Origin: Bacteroidia bacterium
GTDB lineage: Bacteria > Bacteroidota > Bacteroidia > Flavobacteriales > Flavobacteriaceae
Length of the DNA: 64,000 nt
Direction of reading: 5' to 3'
Assembly (NCBI GenBank): GCA_030430385.1
Contig: JAUIFO010000013.1
Location: 46,257 to 110,256 of the forward strand
This document shows, one piece after another, positions 18,501 to 25,313 of this stretch. The notes below the pieces were generated by a model. The model saw only the letters and a program-made list of their open reading frames with translations, was not told the DNA's origin and did no database searches. How positions within the stretch are numbered: position 1 is the stretch's first letter; every line of letters starts with the position of its first letter. The translations under genes and the position numbers were made by a program.

Positions 18501-18635
18501 CGAATAATGTTCTGCAAAGAATAAATGTATAAGTGCGTCGTAGGTGGTTTCTAATGTAAAAAATATGGCACTACCATGAAATACTAGTCCAATTAGTAGC
18601 GCAGTAATTAAATATTTATTTGAGGTTTCTTTCAT
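15546..18635 (-). CDS. GT-C-like polytopic membrane protein with periplasmic NTF2-like and FxLYD-like domains
   Basis: This is a 1029-residue protein. About ten or more membrane helices occupy residues 5-420, and two more lie near 555-580 and 605-625. The first loop holds TTYDALIHLFF (Asp33), resembling the 6-pyruvoyltetrahydropterin-synthase-related (PTPS_related) and GT-C membrane proteins. The C-terminal third is soluble: an NTF2-like domain (about 633-745) similar in style to that in the GH5 neighbour, then an FxLYD-like beta domain (about 775-870). GT-C enzymes use lipid-linked sugars and act on the outer face of the inner membrane. It is the first gene of the minus operon, divergent from REC-GT2. 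Confidence 0.8.
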   Translation of the reverse strand: MKETSNKYLITALLIGLVFHGSAIFFTLETTYDALIHLFFAEHYSSSWFEPWNYKWYTGFSVLSYPPLVHQSMALLSFIGGLKFGLFTVALISIILFITGVYRFSLLITSNRNIAGYAALLAVFSSSFVETLHLFGQLPSIVGISILMHALPEIYTWLKTGKIWYLITSLSLIAVTVTSHHVTPIFGMVFFIFPLIGMVLMDHAKEKVGSYKAVTFKVFIKSFTTLFSRIILFGLSSLFIIITCILPYWINSKNNPITQVPIPHGSRDNFMEITSSGLVFFVIPWGILLCLLPYLFYRFYSKRYLFFGLSFTILTILGTGGTTPIPRLVLGETAFNILTLDRFTLWASIMALPMFGEFTYRLVETDLKSKIQASLGTIYHRILGGALATLFLFMTAFTISLSYFRPAQPETIKMLPIVNFLNQDDHDKWRFLTLGFGDQMAWLSTQTKALTVDGNYHSARRLPELTTRPIERLENSKFKGVAGIGSLQQFLTTPEKYNLKYIFSNDKFYDPILFYCGWQRLQQLENGIMVWERLNVPPISSILPKNDVPKWQKLLWGIIPISTILIAFMLNIQMIWIRALKIPTKSESVYMKFKSTYDGFSSALIKLSHLWNLILFVIIFTSIYHLYLKTNTQNDPEDVLISYYDALDFKAFEKAFSFIDPSSDLSLDQYMLEVSVTDGLLSSYAKLDALETKIIKQSFDKVTILVTSNWITPLERLEKEEIKSLTKIDGQWFIVPEVLDTDLPPDQLYSKSQPSFFNQGRRRITTEQTHHEDVLKQPVLEVLHAKLIQYKGKYSIIGEVQNIDNVPSDVVLKASLYSKANKALATYNAKYHMKHKLMPKESTMFRIDFEGIAWSSTKDSIPDSFNPDEFTPVNLEDIPSKFDLHAAGNVSGSEIYKDIAISHLEQDDSKLTGTLLNTGIKEITIPQLLIAYYNTEKELLWVDHQFIKEGIRQQRKQSFEYQLEEDASVKVINSNMEHVFVNGLPNMEISDKIVPERIQNHSNKQLQALDNSNFEYIKIETNSYIGNPN

Positions 18636-18694
18636 AATTCAATATATATGAATTTGATATTGTAAAGATATAGAATATCGAAAGTCAGGCAGTT

Positions 18695-18725
18695 ATTACT
18701 CGTCTACACAAATTTACCATTCATC
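18695..18725 (+). promoter_or_regulatory. LytTR/AlgR-like direct repeat, site D
   Basis: ATTACTCGTC (18695-18704) and ACCATTCATC (18716-18725) are spaced 21 bp, each followed by TACAC. They lie in the divergent region between the GT-C and REC-GT2 genes, 53 bp upstream of a perfect -7 element, the same spacing as at site A. Confidence 0.62.
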
Positions 18726-18777
18726 TACACTAATGGTTGTGTAAACTAAAATCGGTTTTTTTCGACAGCAATCGAAG

Positions 18778-18785
18778 TACTTTTG
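18778..18785 (+). promoter_or_regulatory. Bacteroidota -7 promoter element for REC-GT2 operon
   Basis: TACTTTTG matches TAnnTTTG exactly, 36 bases before the ATG at 18814. No TTG lies about 19 bases upstream, which again fits activator dependence. Confidence 0.5.
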
Positions 18786-18813
18786 GAGTGCAAAACATTT
18801 AAAAACAATAGTC

Positions 18814-20004
18814 ATGAAAGTATTAGCAATAGATGATCAACAATTAGTTTTATTACCACTTCAAAAACGATTAATTGAATTAGGATATCAAGTAAAGATT
18901 GAAACAGATGCCATTAAAGGATTAGAATTATTTGATACGTTTCAACCAGATTTAGTAATCGTAGATATTAATATGCCTGTTTTTTCAGGATTAGATATTG
19001 TAAAGCATATTCGTGCTATTGAAACTAAACATGTTCCAATAATGGTGTTGTCTGGTAATACTCAAGATACCACCATTACTGAAGGATTCGAATTAGGAAT
19101 TGACGATTACATGAAAAAGCCTTTAAGCTTAAACGAAATATGCACACGTGTAAAAAAATTAATTGGTGCGCCTTTGGTTGATACAGCAATTACCTCTAAT
19201 AACGTATTAATTCAAGACCGATGTGTTGGTGTGGTAATTCCATGTTATAATGAAGAAGAACGTTTATTAAGTACTGAGTTTTTAAGTTTTATAGACAAAC
19301 ACTCAGGATATCATTTGTGTTTTGTAAATGATGGAAGTAAAGATCGTACACTAGATGTTTTATATGATTTACAAAAAGGAAGGGAAGATTATATTACAGT
19401 GTATAACTGTAAGAAAAATGGAGGTAAAGCCGAAGCAGTTCGACTAGGAATGTTGCACATGTCTAAACGTATGGATCTAGACTATATTGGATTTTTAGAT
19501 GCTGATTTGTCTACAGATCTTACAGATTTTGACGAGTTAGTAAAAACGATTGAAAGTTCAGACTTTAAAATTGTTAGTGGTTCGAGAATTAATAGAATGG
19601 GTGCTAATATCACAAAGGAATCTGCTCGTAAAGTTATTAGCTTGACTATCAATTTTATTATTAGAAAAATCTTATCAATGGATTTTAAAGACACACAATG
19701 TGGTGCTAAAATTTTTAGTAAAGACATTATACCTGTAGCATTTAACAAGCCCTTTGTAACACAATGGATTTTTGATGTTGAAATCTTTAAAAGAGTCTCT
19801 CTACAATATGGACTCTCCAAAGCAAAGTCGATGTTGTGTGAGCAACCACTGAAGCGTTGGATTCATGCCGATGGTTCAAAATTATCAATGAAAGATTCTA
19901 TAAAGATTGTCATGCAATTAGCACAAATTGCATGGGTATATAGAACCAAGAAATCGACACATGAAATAGAAACTCAAACGCAATTGAACATTGTAAAAAT
20001 TTAA
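18814..20004 (+). CDS. Response-regulator receiver fused to GT2 glycosyltransferase
   Basis: This 396-residue protein joins two domains. Residues 1-120 form a complete receiver: acidic pair Asp7-Asp8, phosphoacceptor Asp51 in VIVDINMP, Ser80 and Lys102 in KKP. Residues 137-380 form a GT2 (GT-A) transferase of the dolichol-phosphate-sugar-synthase type: VVIPCYNEEE, VNDGSKD (Asp173), NGGKAEAVR, the metal-binding Asp229-Ala-Asp231, and DTQCGAKIF near 293. No membrane helix is evident. Every key residue is present in both halves, so phosphorylation could directly control glycosyl transfer (inference). It is the first gene of an operon with a degenerate GT2 and ManA, which supplies mannose-phosphate precursors. 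LytTR site D lies upstream. Confidence 0.93.
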   Translation: MKVLAIDDQQLVLLPLQKRLIELGYQVKIETDAIKGLELFDTFQPDLVIVDINMPVFSGLDIVKHIRAIETKHVPIMVLSGNTQDTTITEGFELGIDDYMKKPLSLNEICTRVKKLIGAPLVDTAITSNNVLIQDRCVGVVIPCYNEEERLLSTEFLSFIDKHSGYHLCFVNDGSKDRTLDVLYDLQKGREDYITVYNCKKNGGKAEAVRLGMLHMSKRMDLDYIGFLDADLSTDLTDFDELVKTIESSDFKIVSGSRINRMGANITKESARKVISLTINFIIRKILSMDFKDTQCGAKIFSKDIIPVAFNKPFVTQWIFDVEIFKRVSLQYGLSKAKSMLCEQPLKRWIHADGSKLSMKDSIKIVMQLAQIAWVYRTKKSTHEIETQTQLNIVKI

Positions 20005-20013
20005 AAAGCTTCA

Positions 20014-20466
20014 ATGAAAACAGGAATTATTACAGTGTTTCATAACTACGAACGACAACTTAATAAAGCTGTATTTATAAAACAGATTCAAGAATTAGAG
20101 GATACCCAAATTTGTTTGGTTAATAACGAAAGTAAGGACAACACTTATGAATTATTAAAAGACATTAAAGAATCATGTTCAAATGTGTCTGTTGTAAACA
20201 TAAAAAAATTCAAGTCAGATGTAGTTGCAGTTAAAGCTGGAGCACGCTATCTCTTTAGCCAGAAGAAATTAAAACGATTAGGTTATATCAATACAAATCT
20301 AATACATAACAGTATCGGAATTCATTACTACTTTGATCAGCTTATCACACATAAAAACCAAATATTCGATGTTGATGAATATAAATATTTAACTCAACAA
20401 CGCTTATTTAAAAGTTCATTTTCAATTATAGAAAGTATTAACAAATTAAAATTTACAAGTTCTTAA
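20014..20466 (+). CDS. Degenerate GT2-like protein (probable pseudo-glycosyltransferase)
   Basis: This 150-residue protein aligns with the N-terminal nucleotide-binding half of the GT2 domain next door: CLVNNESKDNTYELL against CFVNDGSKDRTLDVL, and LGYINTNLI against IGFLDADLS. The nucleotide-binding Asp is Asn38 and the metal-binding DxD is Asn93-Thr-Asn95, so catalysis is not expected. The acceptor half is missing. The frame is intact and sits 9 bases after the REC-GT2 stop and 11 before manA, so it looks maintained rather than decayed. A regulatory or scaffold role beside the active enzyme is inferred. Confidence 0.82.
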   Translation: MKTGIITVFHNYERQLNKAVFIKQIQELEDTQICLVNNESKDNTYELLKDIKESCSNVSVVNIKKFKSDVVAVKAGARYLFSQKKLKRLGYINTNLIHNSIGIHYYFDQLITHKNQIFDVDEYKYLTQQRLFKSSFSIIESINKLKFTSS

Positions 20467-20477
20467 ATATAAACGCG

Positions 20478-21479
20478 ATGTATACATATCCAATTAAATT
20501 TACACCAATTTTAAAAGACAAAATTTGGGGAGGAAACAAATTAAAGAATCAATTATACAAAAACACAACATCTAACAACGTGGGAGAAAGCTGGGAGATT
20601 TCTGGTGTTGAAGGACATATTTCAGTTGTAAGTAATGGAATTTATAAAGGTAAAACACTTAAGCATTTACTAAGTAATTACAAATCGGCACTTTTAGGTA
20701 AAGCTAACTATACTGTCTTTGGAAACGAGTTTCCATTATTGATTAAATTTTTAGATGCTAGAACTAATCTGTCGGTTCAAGTTCATCCCGATGATACAAT
20801 GGCAAAGTCTTATCATAATAGTTTTGGAAAAACAGAAATGTGGTATATTATGGATAGTGATGAGAATGCAGAAATTATTTTAGGATTAAATGATAAACAG
20901 AATGGTGTTGAACAATTACACAATATTCATTCTGATAATGTCTATCAAATCTTCAACAGAAAAAAAGTAAAAAAAGGGGAAAGCTATTTTATTCCTGCAG
21001 GAAAAGTTCACGCTATTGGTGCTGGAGTATTAGCGGCAGAAATTCAACAAACATCAGATATAACTTACCGTATTTATGATTGGGATAGAACAGATAGTGA
21101 TGGGAATCAAAGAGAATTGCATACCGACTTAGCCATTGAGGCTTCGAAAACGTCAACAGATATTTTTAAAACCAATGCCGATTTCAAATCTCAACAGGAA
21201 TCTGTGGTGTTTGAGACAGATTTTTTTTCAACGAATAGAATACACGTAGAAGGTACACTTATCAAAGATTATACTGCATTAGATTCTTTTGTGATTTATA
21301 TGTGTGTCGAAGGAACTTCAGAAATTACAATTAATGGGTATACTGAGTTTCTAAAAACAGGAGAAACCATATTAATACCTGCAAATACTGAAGCGGTTAA
21401 AATGTCATCCAAATCGGCAAAACTTTTAGAAGTTTATATTCATACAAAAATGATGTCTGATTTGAAAACTGCACTATAA
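20478..21479 (+). CDS. manA: Mannose-6-phosphate isomerase, class I
   Basis: This 333-residue enzyme interconverts fructose-6-P and mannose-6-P using zinc. Visible motifs are LKDKIWGG near the start, GESWEIS, the zinc-site QVHPDD near residue 100, GKTEMWYIM, and FIPAGKVHAIGAG followed by EIQQTSDITYRIYDWDR. Length fits the short Bacteroidota/Bacillus-type enzymes. It is the third gene of the REC-GT2 operon, which suggests that mannose-derived nucleotide sugars feed the polysaccharide made here (inference). Confidence 0.95.
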   Translation: MYTYPIKFTPILKDKIWGGNKLKNQLYKNTTSNNVGESWEISGVEGHISVVSNGIYKGKTLKHLLSNYKSALLGKANYTVFGNEFPLLIKFLDARTNLSVQVHPDDTMAKSYHNSFGKTEMWYIMDSDENAEIILGLNDKQNGVEQLHNIHSDNVYQIFNRKKVKKGESYFIPAGKVHAIGAGVLAAEIQQTSDITYRIYDWDRTDSDGNQRELHTDLAIEASKTSTDIFKTNADFKSQQESVVFETDFFSTNRIHVEGTLIKDYTALDSFVIYMCVEGTSEITINGYTEFLKTGETILIPANTEAVKMSSKSAKLLEVYIHTKMMSDLKTAL

Positions 21480-21554
21480 AATAGGTGTAAATAAAACCAA
21501 TTCCTTAACTTGTAGTGCCTAATTAAGGCGTCTTAAATCCTCTAAAATAATTTG

Positions 21555-21821
21555 ATGTTAGACATTAGACCAACCTGTGAGCATTGCAATACAGCATTAC
21601 CATTTGATTCTGATGAGGCAATGATTTGTACTTTTGAATGCACCTTTTGCAAACAATGTGTTGAGACAATCTTAAATCATATTTGTCCAAACTGTGGTGG
21701 AGGTTTTGAAAAGCGACCAATTAGACCTGAAGCATTACTCGAAAAATATCCTGTATCAACCAAAGTCGTTCACAAACCTGTAGATGTTTCCAAACATCTT
21801 GAGCGAATCAAAAACCAATAG
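21555..21821 (+). CDS. DUF1272 zinc-ribbon-like protein
   Basis: This is an 88-residue protein rich in paired cysteines: CEHC, CTFECTFCKQC and CPNCGG, the DUF1272 pattern, probably binding zinc. ATG 21555 is preferred over the in-frame TTG three bases earlier. Function is unknown for the family. It stands alone between manA and the DUF885 gene. Confidence 0.9.
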   Translation: MLDIRPTCEHCNTALPFDSDEAMICTFECTFCKQCVETILNHICPNCGGGFEKRPIRPEALLEKYPVSTKVVHKPVDVSKHLERIKNQ

Positions 21822-21825
21822 TTTT

Positions 21826-23556
21826 ATGTTATTTGTTAAACGTATTTTATTCGTTTTTCTGTTATGTCTGATGGCTTGTCAGAGCAAACAAGATTCTAAA
21901 TCGTCATCAGAATTATTACAGCACATTATTGACGATTATGAAAGTCATGAAGGCTATGATAGTAATATGTTTCCTTTAGGAGATTTTTCAGAAGAGTATT
22001 ATGCTTCTGAAGCTGAATTTGCAGAATCTCAACTTGAACAACTAAAGCAAGTTGATGCCGAAACGTTATCTGAAACAGAGCAGATATCCCTAACACTTTT
22101 GAAGTTTGTACTGCAAGATCAAATTGATTTTTATGAATTTGAAAGCTATTTGAATCCTTTATTGTCAGACACAGGGTTTCATACTAATCTTACTTATGAA
22201 GTTCGGCCATTAACTAATTACAAGCAGGTTAAGGATTACTTGATGAAATTGAATGCGATTCCAACCTTTGTTGATCAAAATCTAATTCATTTGAGAGCAG
22301 GTTTAAAAAAAGGGGTATCTCAACCTCGAGTGATTTTTAAAGGTTATGAATCTACTTACGACACACATATTGTTGCGAATTTTGAAGACAGTTATTATTA
22401 CACGCCATTCAAAAATCTGCCAACCGATTTAAATAATGTTCAGAAAGATTCGGTATTAAAAGCAGCTAAACAAGCTATTGAAACTAATGTAATACCACAA
22501 TTTAAGCGTATTAAAACCTTTTTCGAAACAGAATATTTTCCGAAAACAAGAACTACACTAGGTGTTTCTGAAACACCAAATGGAGCTGCCTATTATCAAA
22601 ACAGAATCAATTTTTATACCACAAGTACGCAGTATACAGCAGATGATATTCATCAAATTGGTTTAAAGGAAGTGGCTAGAATTAAAGCCGAAATGGAAAC
22701 CATTATTGACGATTTGAATTTTGAAGGAAGCTTTGAAGATTTTTTTCACTTCTTAAGAACAGATCCACAATTTTATGCTGAAACACCAGACGAACTTTTA
22801 ATGATTGCAAGAGATATGGCAAAACGTGCAGATGCACAACTTCCAAGATTTTTTAAAACCTTACCTCGAAAACCTTATGGTGTTGCGCCTGTTCCTGATG
22901 CTATAGCTCCAAAATATACAACAGGACGTTACATTGGAACGTCTAAAGAAAGTACAGATCCTGGTTATTATTGGGTAAACACCTACGATTTGCCAAGTAG
23001 AACCTTATACACAATGCCTGCTTTAACCGTTCATGAAGCTGTGCCTGGTCATCATCTTCAAGGCAGTTTAAACAATGAATTAGGTGATAGTATTCCTAAC
23101 TTTAGGAAAGACTTATACTTGTCTGCTTATGGTGAAGGTTGGGGATTGTATTGTGAATATTTAGCTGAAGATATGGGAATGTATACCACGCCTTATGAAC
23201 AATTTGGAAAGCTTACTTACGAAATGTGGCGTGCCTGCCGATTAGTGGTTGATACTGGTATACATGCTAAAGGATGGACAAGACAACAGGTGGTCGATTT
23301 TATGGCTTCAAATACCGCTTTGTCTTTACATGAGATTAATACAGAGACCGATCGCTATATTTCCTGGCCAGGACAAGCCTTATCTTATAAAATAGGAGAA
23401 CTCAAAATACGAGAGTTAAGAACAAAAGCTGAAGCAGCCTTAGGTCCTAAATTTGATATTAGAGAATTTCATGAAGTGATTTTAAATCAAGGAACAGTGA
23501 CATTGTCTGTTTTAGAGAACAGGATTGATGCCTATATTTCGAAGCAGAGTAGTTAA
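21826..23556 (+). CDS. DUF885 family lipoprotein, putative metallopeptidase
   Basis: This is a 576-residue protein from ATG 21826. The in-frame ATG 21784 would overlap the previous gene by 38 bases and spoil the signal peptide. The N-terminus is a lipoprotein signal with lipobox LMAC (Cys18). The DUF885 signature HEAVPGHH lies near residue 403 and resembles a zinc-peptidase HExxH site. RYISWPGQALSYKIGEL near the C-terminus is also typical. It probably acts in the envelope on peptides; the substrate is unknown. It starts 4 bases after the DUF1272 stop. Confidence 0.92.
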   Translation: MLFVKRILFVFLLCLMACQSKQDSKSSSELLQHIIDDYESHEGYDSNMFPLGDFSEEYYASEAEFAESQLEQLKQVDAETLSETEQISLTLLKFVLQDQIDFYEFESYLNPLLSDTGFHTNLTYEVRPLTNYKQVKDYLMKLNAIPTFVDQNLIHLRAGLKKGVSQPRVIFKGYESTYDTHIVANFEDSYYYTPFKNLPTDLNNVQKDSVLKAAKQAIETNVIPQFKRIKTFFETEYFPKTRTTLGVSETPNGAAYYQNRINFYTTSTQYTADDIHQIGLKEVARIKAEMETIIDDLNFEGSFEDFFHFLRTDPQFYAETPDELLMIARDMAKRADAQLPRFFKTLPRKPYGVAPVPDAIAPKYTTGRYIGTSKESTDPGYYWVNTYDLPSRTLYTMPALTVHEAVPGHHLQGSLNNELGDSIPNFRKDLYLSAYGEGWGLYCEYLAEDMGMYTTPYEQFGKLTYEMWRACRLVVDTGIHAKGWTRQQVVDFMASNTALSLHEINTETDRYISWPGQALSYKIGELKIRELRTKAEAALGPKFDIREFHEVILNQGTVTLSVLENRIDAYISKQSS

Positions 23557-23612
23557 AAGTGTGTCTAACTATATAATTACCTGTTGTTTATCGGTAAAAA
23601 AATACCATTTAT

Positions 23613-23643
23613 AATACTTATCTACCCAATCATACATTTAGTC
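23613..23643 (+). promoter_or_regulatory. LytTR/AlgR-like direct repeat, site E (weak)
   Basis: AATACTTATC (23613-23622) and ACATTTAGTC (23634-23643) are spaced 21 bp. The second half matches ACCATTCGTC at 7 of 10 positions, the first at fewer. It lies upstream of the second STAS gene. A near -7 element TAAATTTA is at 23667-23674. Confidence 0.38.
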
Positions 23644-23745
23644 GATATTATGTTATGGCATCGTATTAAATTTAGATATTTATAATACGATTAATTGATT
23701 TCTAGCACCAAATTTTACTTGAATAATAACCCAAAACTACAAGTT

Positions 23746-24033
23746 ATGGATTTAGAAATTACACACTCCAATAATTTTTTTAGAGTGAAAGGTTCACTCC
23801 AAAGAAATAATATTCATGTCTTTAAAAGACAATTCAGAAACATTTTTGAAAAAGTCAATGCCATTACCATTAGCATTGAAGACTTAAGAAGTATTGATCG
23901 CTATGGTGTAAACGCCATTGCTCAACTTCATAATGAATCGATCGTAAAACAAAAGCAACTCTCTATTATTGGTTTAGGATGCCAGGAAGTATACACGCAT
24001 TTTAAGTCAAAAGAAGCTAATACAGCGGCCTAA
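23746..24033 (+). CDS. Single-domain STAS protein (paralogue 2)
   Basis: This is a 95-residue protein from ATG 23746; a TTG at 23695 in frame would add 17 unrelated residues. It is a stand-alone STAS domain colinear with that at 9961: FRVKGSLQR, ISIEDLRSIDRYGV, LSIIGLGCQEVY. The classical phosphorylated Ser is replaced (D51-R-Y-G). It is preceded by a weak LytTR-like repeat and ends one base before the convergent DUF4407 stop. Being a paralogue with a similar promoter site, it probably belongs to the same regulon as the flippase-linked STAS protein. Confidence 0.84.
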   Translation: MDLEITHSNNFFRVKGSLQRNNIHVFKRQFRNIFEKVNAITISIEDLRSIDRYGVNAIAQLHNESIVKQKQLSIIGLGCQEVYTHFKSKEANTAA

Positions 24034-25134
24034 TTAAAGCGCATTTTTCTGATGATTAAAAAAGGCATCAGCTTGTAATTGCATTAATTCCCTAGCTTTT
24101 TTACGCTTGTAAGTATAAAGCTCATCTTCGTCTGCAATATCATTATAGATTTTGTTGTTGAGTGCTTGATCAGTTTTTAAAAGAACTTTACGTTCACTAA
24201 CTTTTTGTTCTACCCAAGTTTTAACCGCAGTTTCAGCATCTTCTAATTTGAAATCATATTCTCCTTTAGGTGATAATAGTTTTGCAAAAATTGGCGAGGT
24301 TTCAATCGCTAGAAACAACAATAAAATAAAAAATGATGGGAGCCAAGGTAATTCACCAAGTGCATTTACACGTGCCATTAAACCATCAAAACCATCTATA
24401 ATAGGTTGAGAAGTTTCTACGGTTTGATCATAATCAGATTTTAACTGAACGATTTGATTTTCAAGTGCGACAATTTTTGCACGATTGTCGGTTTTCAATT
24501 GTTGTAATTCAACTAACGCAGCATCATGCTTTTCTCTTTTTTCTTTGTAAACAGGACCTTTTCCTAATAATTTTGTGCCTGCAGTGCCTTCAGCTTCTGA
24601 AATATAGGTGTCATATAACGCATTAACTTCCGTTTCTTTAGTGTCAATTTCCGTTTGCAGTGCAGTAATATCGTTTTTTAAAGCTTCAATGTTAGGTGAG
24701 AATTGTTCAGCAATTTGATTCTTATTGGCTAAAGTCAATTCATTTTTTTGCTCGAGAAGTACTTGATTGATTTCTTTTTCGAAGATTTTCAATTCTAAAG
24801 GTTTCGAAATAACAATGGCAATAATAACAGCTAGGATCAATCTAGGCGAAGCTTGAATGATTTCGTCAATAATATTGTCTCTTTTTTTGATAGTAGACAC
24901 AATGAAACGATCTAAATTGAAGATCAATAAACCCCAAACAAACCCGAAACTGACGGCAGCAATAGGATTGTCAAAAACAGTGTAAAGGGCATAAGAACAG
25001 GCAATAAACGCCATTACAGCTGTAAAAAAAACAGTGGCACCAATTCCTGCAAATTTGTTTTGTTCTCCAATAGAACAGGTGTCTAAAATGTCAGTATCTG
25101 AACCAGAGCAGATAATAAAGAACTTCTTAAGCAT
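24034..25134 (-). CDS. DUF4407 membrane protein
   Basis: This is a 366-residue protein of the DUF4407 family. The N-terminal signature CSGSDTDILDTCSIGEQNKFAGIG is followed by helices at about 30-55, 60-80 and 92-110, a long charged coiled coil (about 125-245), a further helix (about 255-275), and a polar C-terminal tail. VFGFVWGLLIFNLDRFI-type text near 70-88 is characteristic. Function of the family is unknown. It is monocistronic and convergent with the STAS gene, stop to stop. Confidence 0.9.
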   Translation of the reverse strand: MLKKFFIICSGSDTDILDTCSIGEQNKFAGIGATVFFTAVMAFIACSYALYTVFDNPIAAVSFGFVWGLLIFNLDRFIVSTIKKRDNIIDEIIQASPRLILAVIIAIVISKPLELKIFEKEINQVLLEQKNELTLANKNQIAEQFSPNIEALKNDITALQTEIDTKETEVNALYDTYISEAEGTAGTKLLGKGPVYKEKREKHDAALVELQQLKTDNRAKIVALENQIVQLKSDYDQTVETSQPIIDGFDGLMARVNALGELPWLPSFFILLLFLAIETSPIFAKLLSPKGEYDFKLEDAETAVKTWVEQKVSERKVLLKTDQALNNKIYNDIADEDELYTYKRKKARELMQLQADAFFNHQKNAL

Positions 25135-25157
25135 GATGATTTGATTTTGATTGATAC

Positions 25158-25180
25158 ATCGACTGCGCTCAGCACAGGTT
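25158..25180. repeat. Short interspersed repeat-like sequence
   Basis: The segment ATCGACTGCGCTCAGCACAG resembles the reverse complement of the CCTGAGGGAAGTCGAAGG core found twice near 28360 and 28475. Such CTTCGACT...CTCAGG sequences recur between genes in many flavobacterial genomes. It is one short, diverged copy. Confidence 0.4.
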
Positions 25181-25313
25181 GTCTATTAGAACGTAGAAAA
25201 AGTATATTTGTTACACTTTTTAGAATGAAATTTAAATGCCTTACACCTAATTTGAAAGCTTATTTTAACAAAATCTAGTATATTTGAAGCAATAAAAAGA
25301 AAAATTGCCCACA

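Noticed and set aside
20014..20466. Degenerate GT2 as a decayed pseudogene
   Set aside because: The frame is intact, tightly packed in an operon, and the changes are specific to catalytic residues.
21784..21825. Upstream ATG for the DUF885 lipoprotein
   Set aside because: It would overlap DUF1272 by 38 bases and put polar residues ahead of a good lipoprotein signal.
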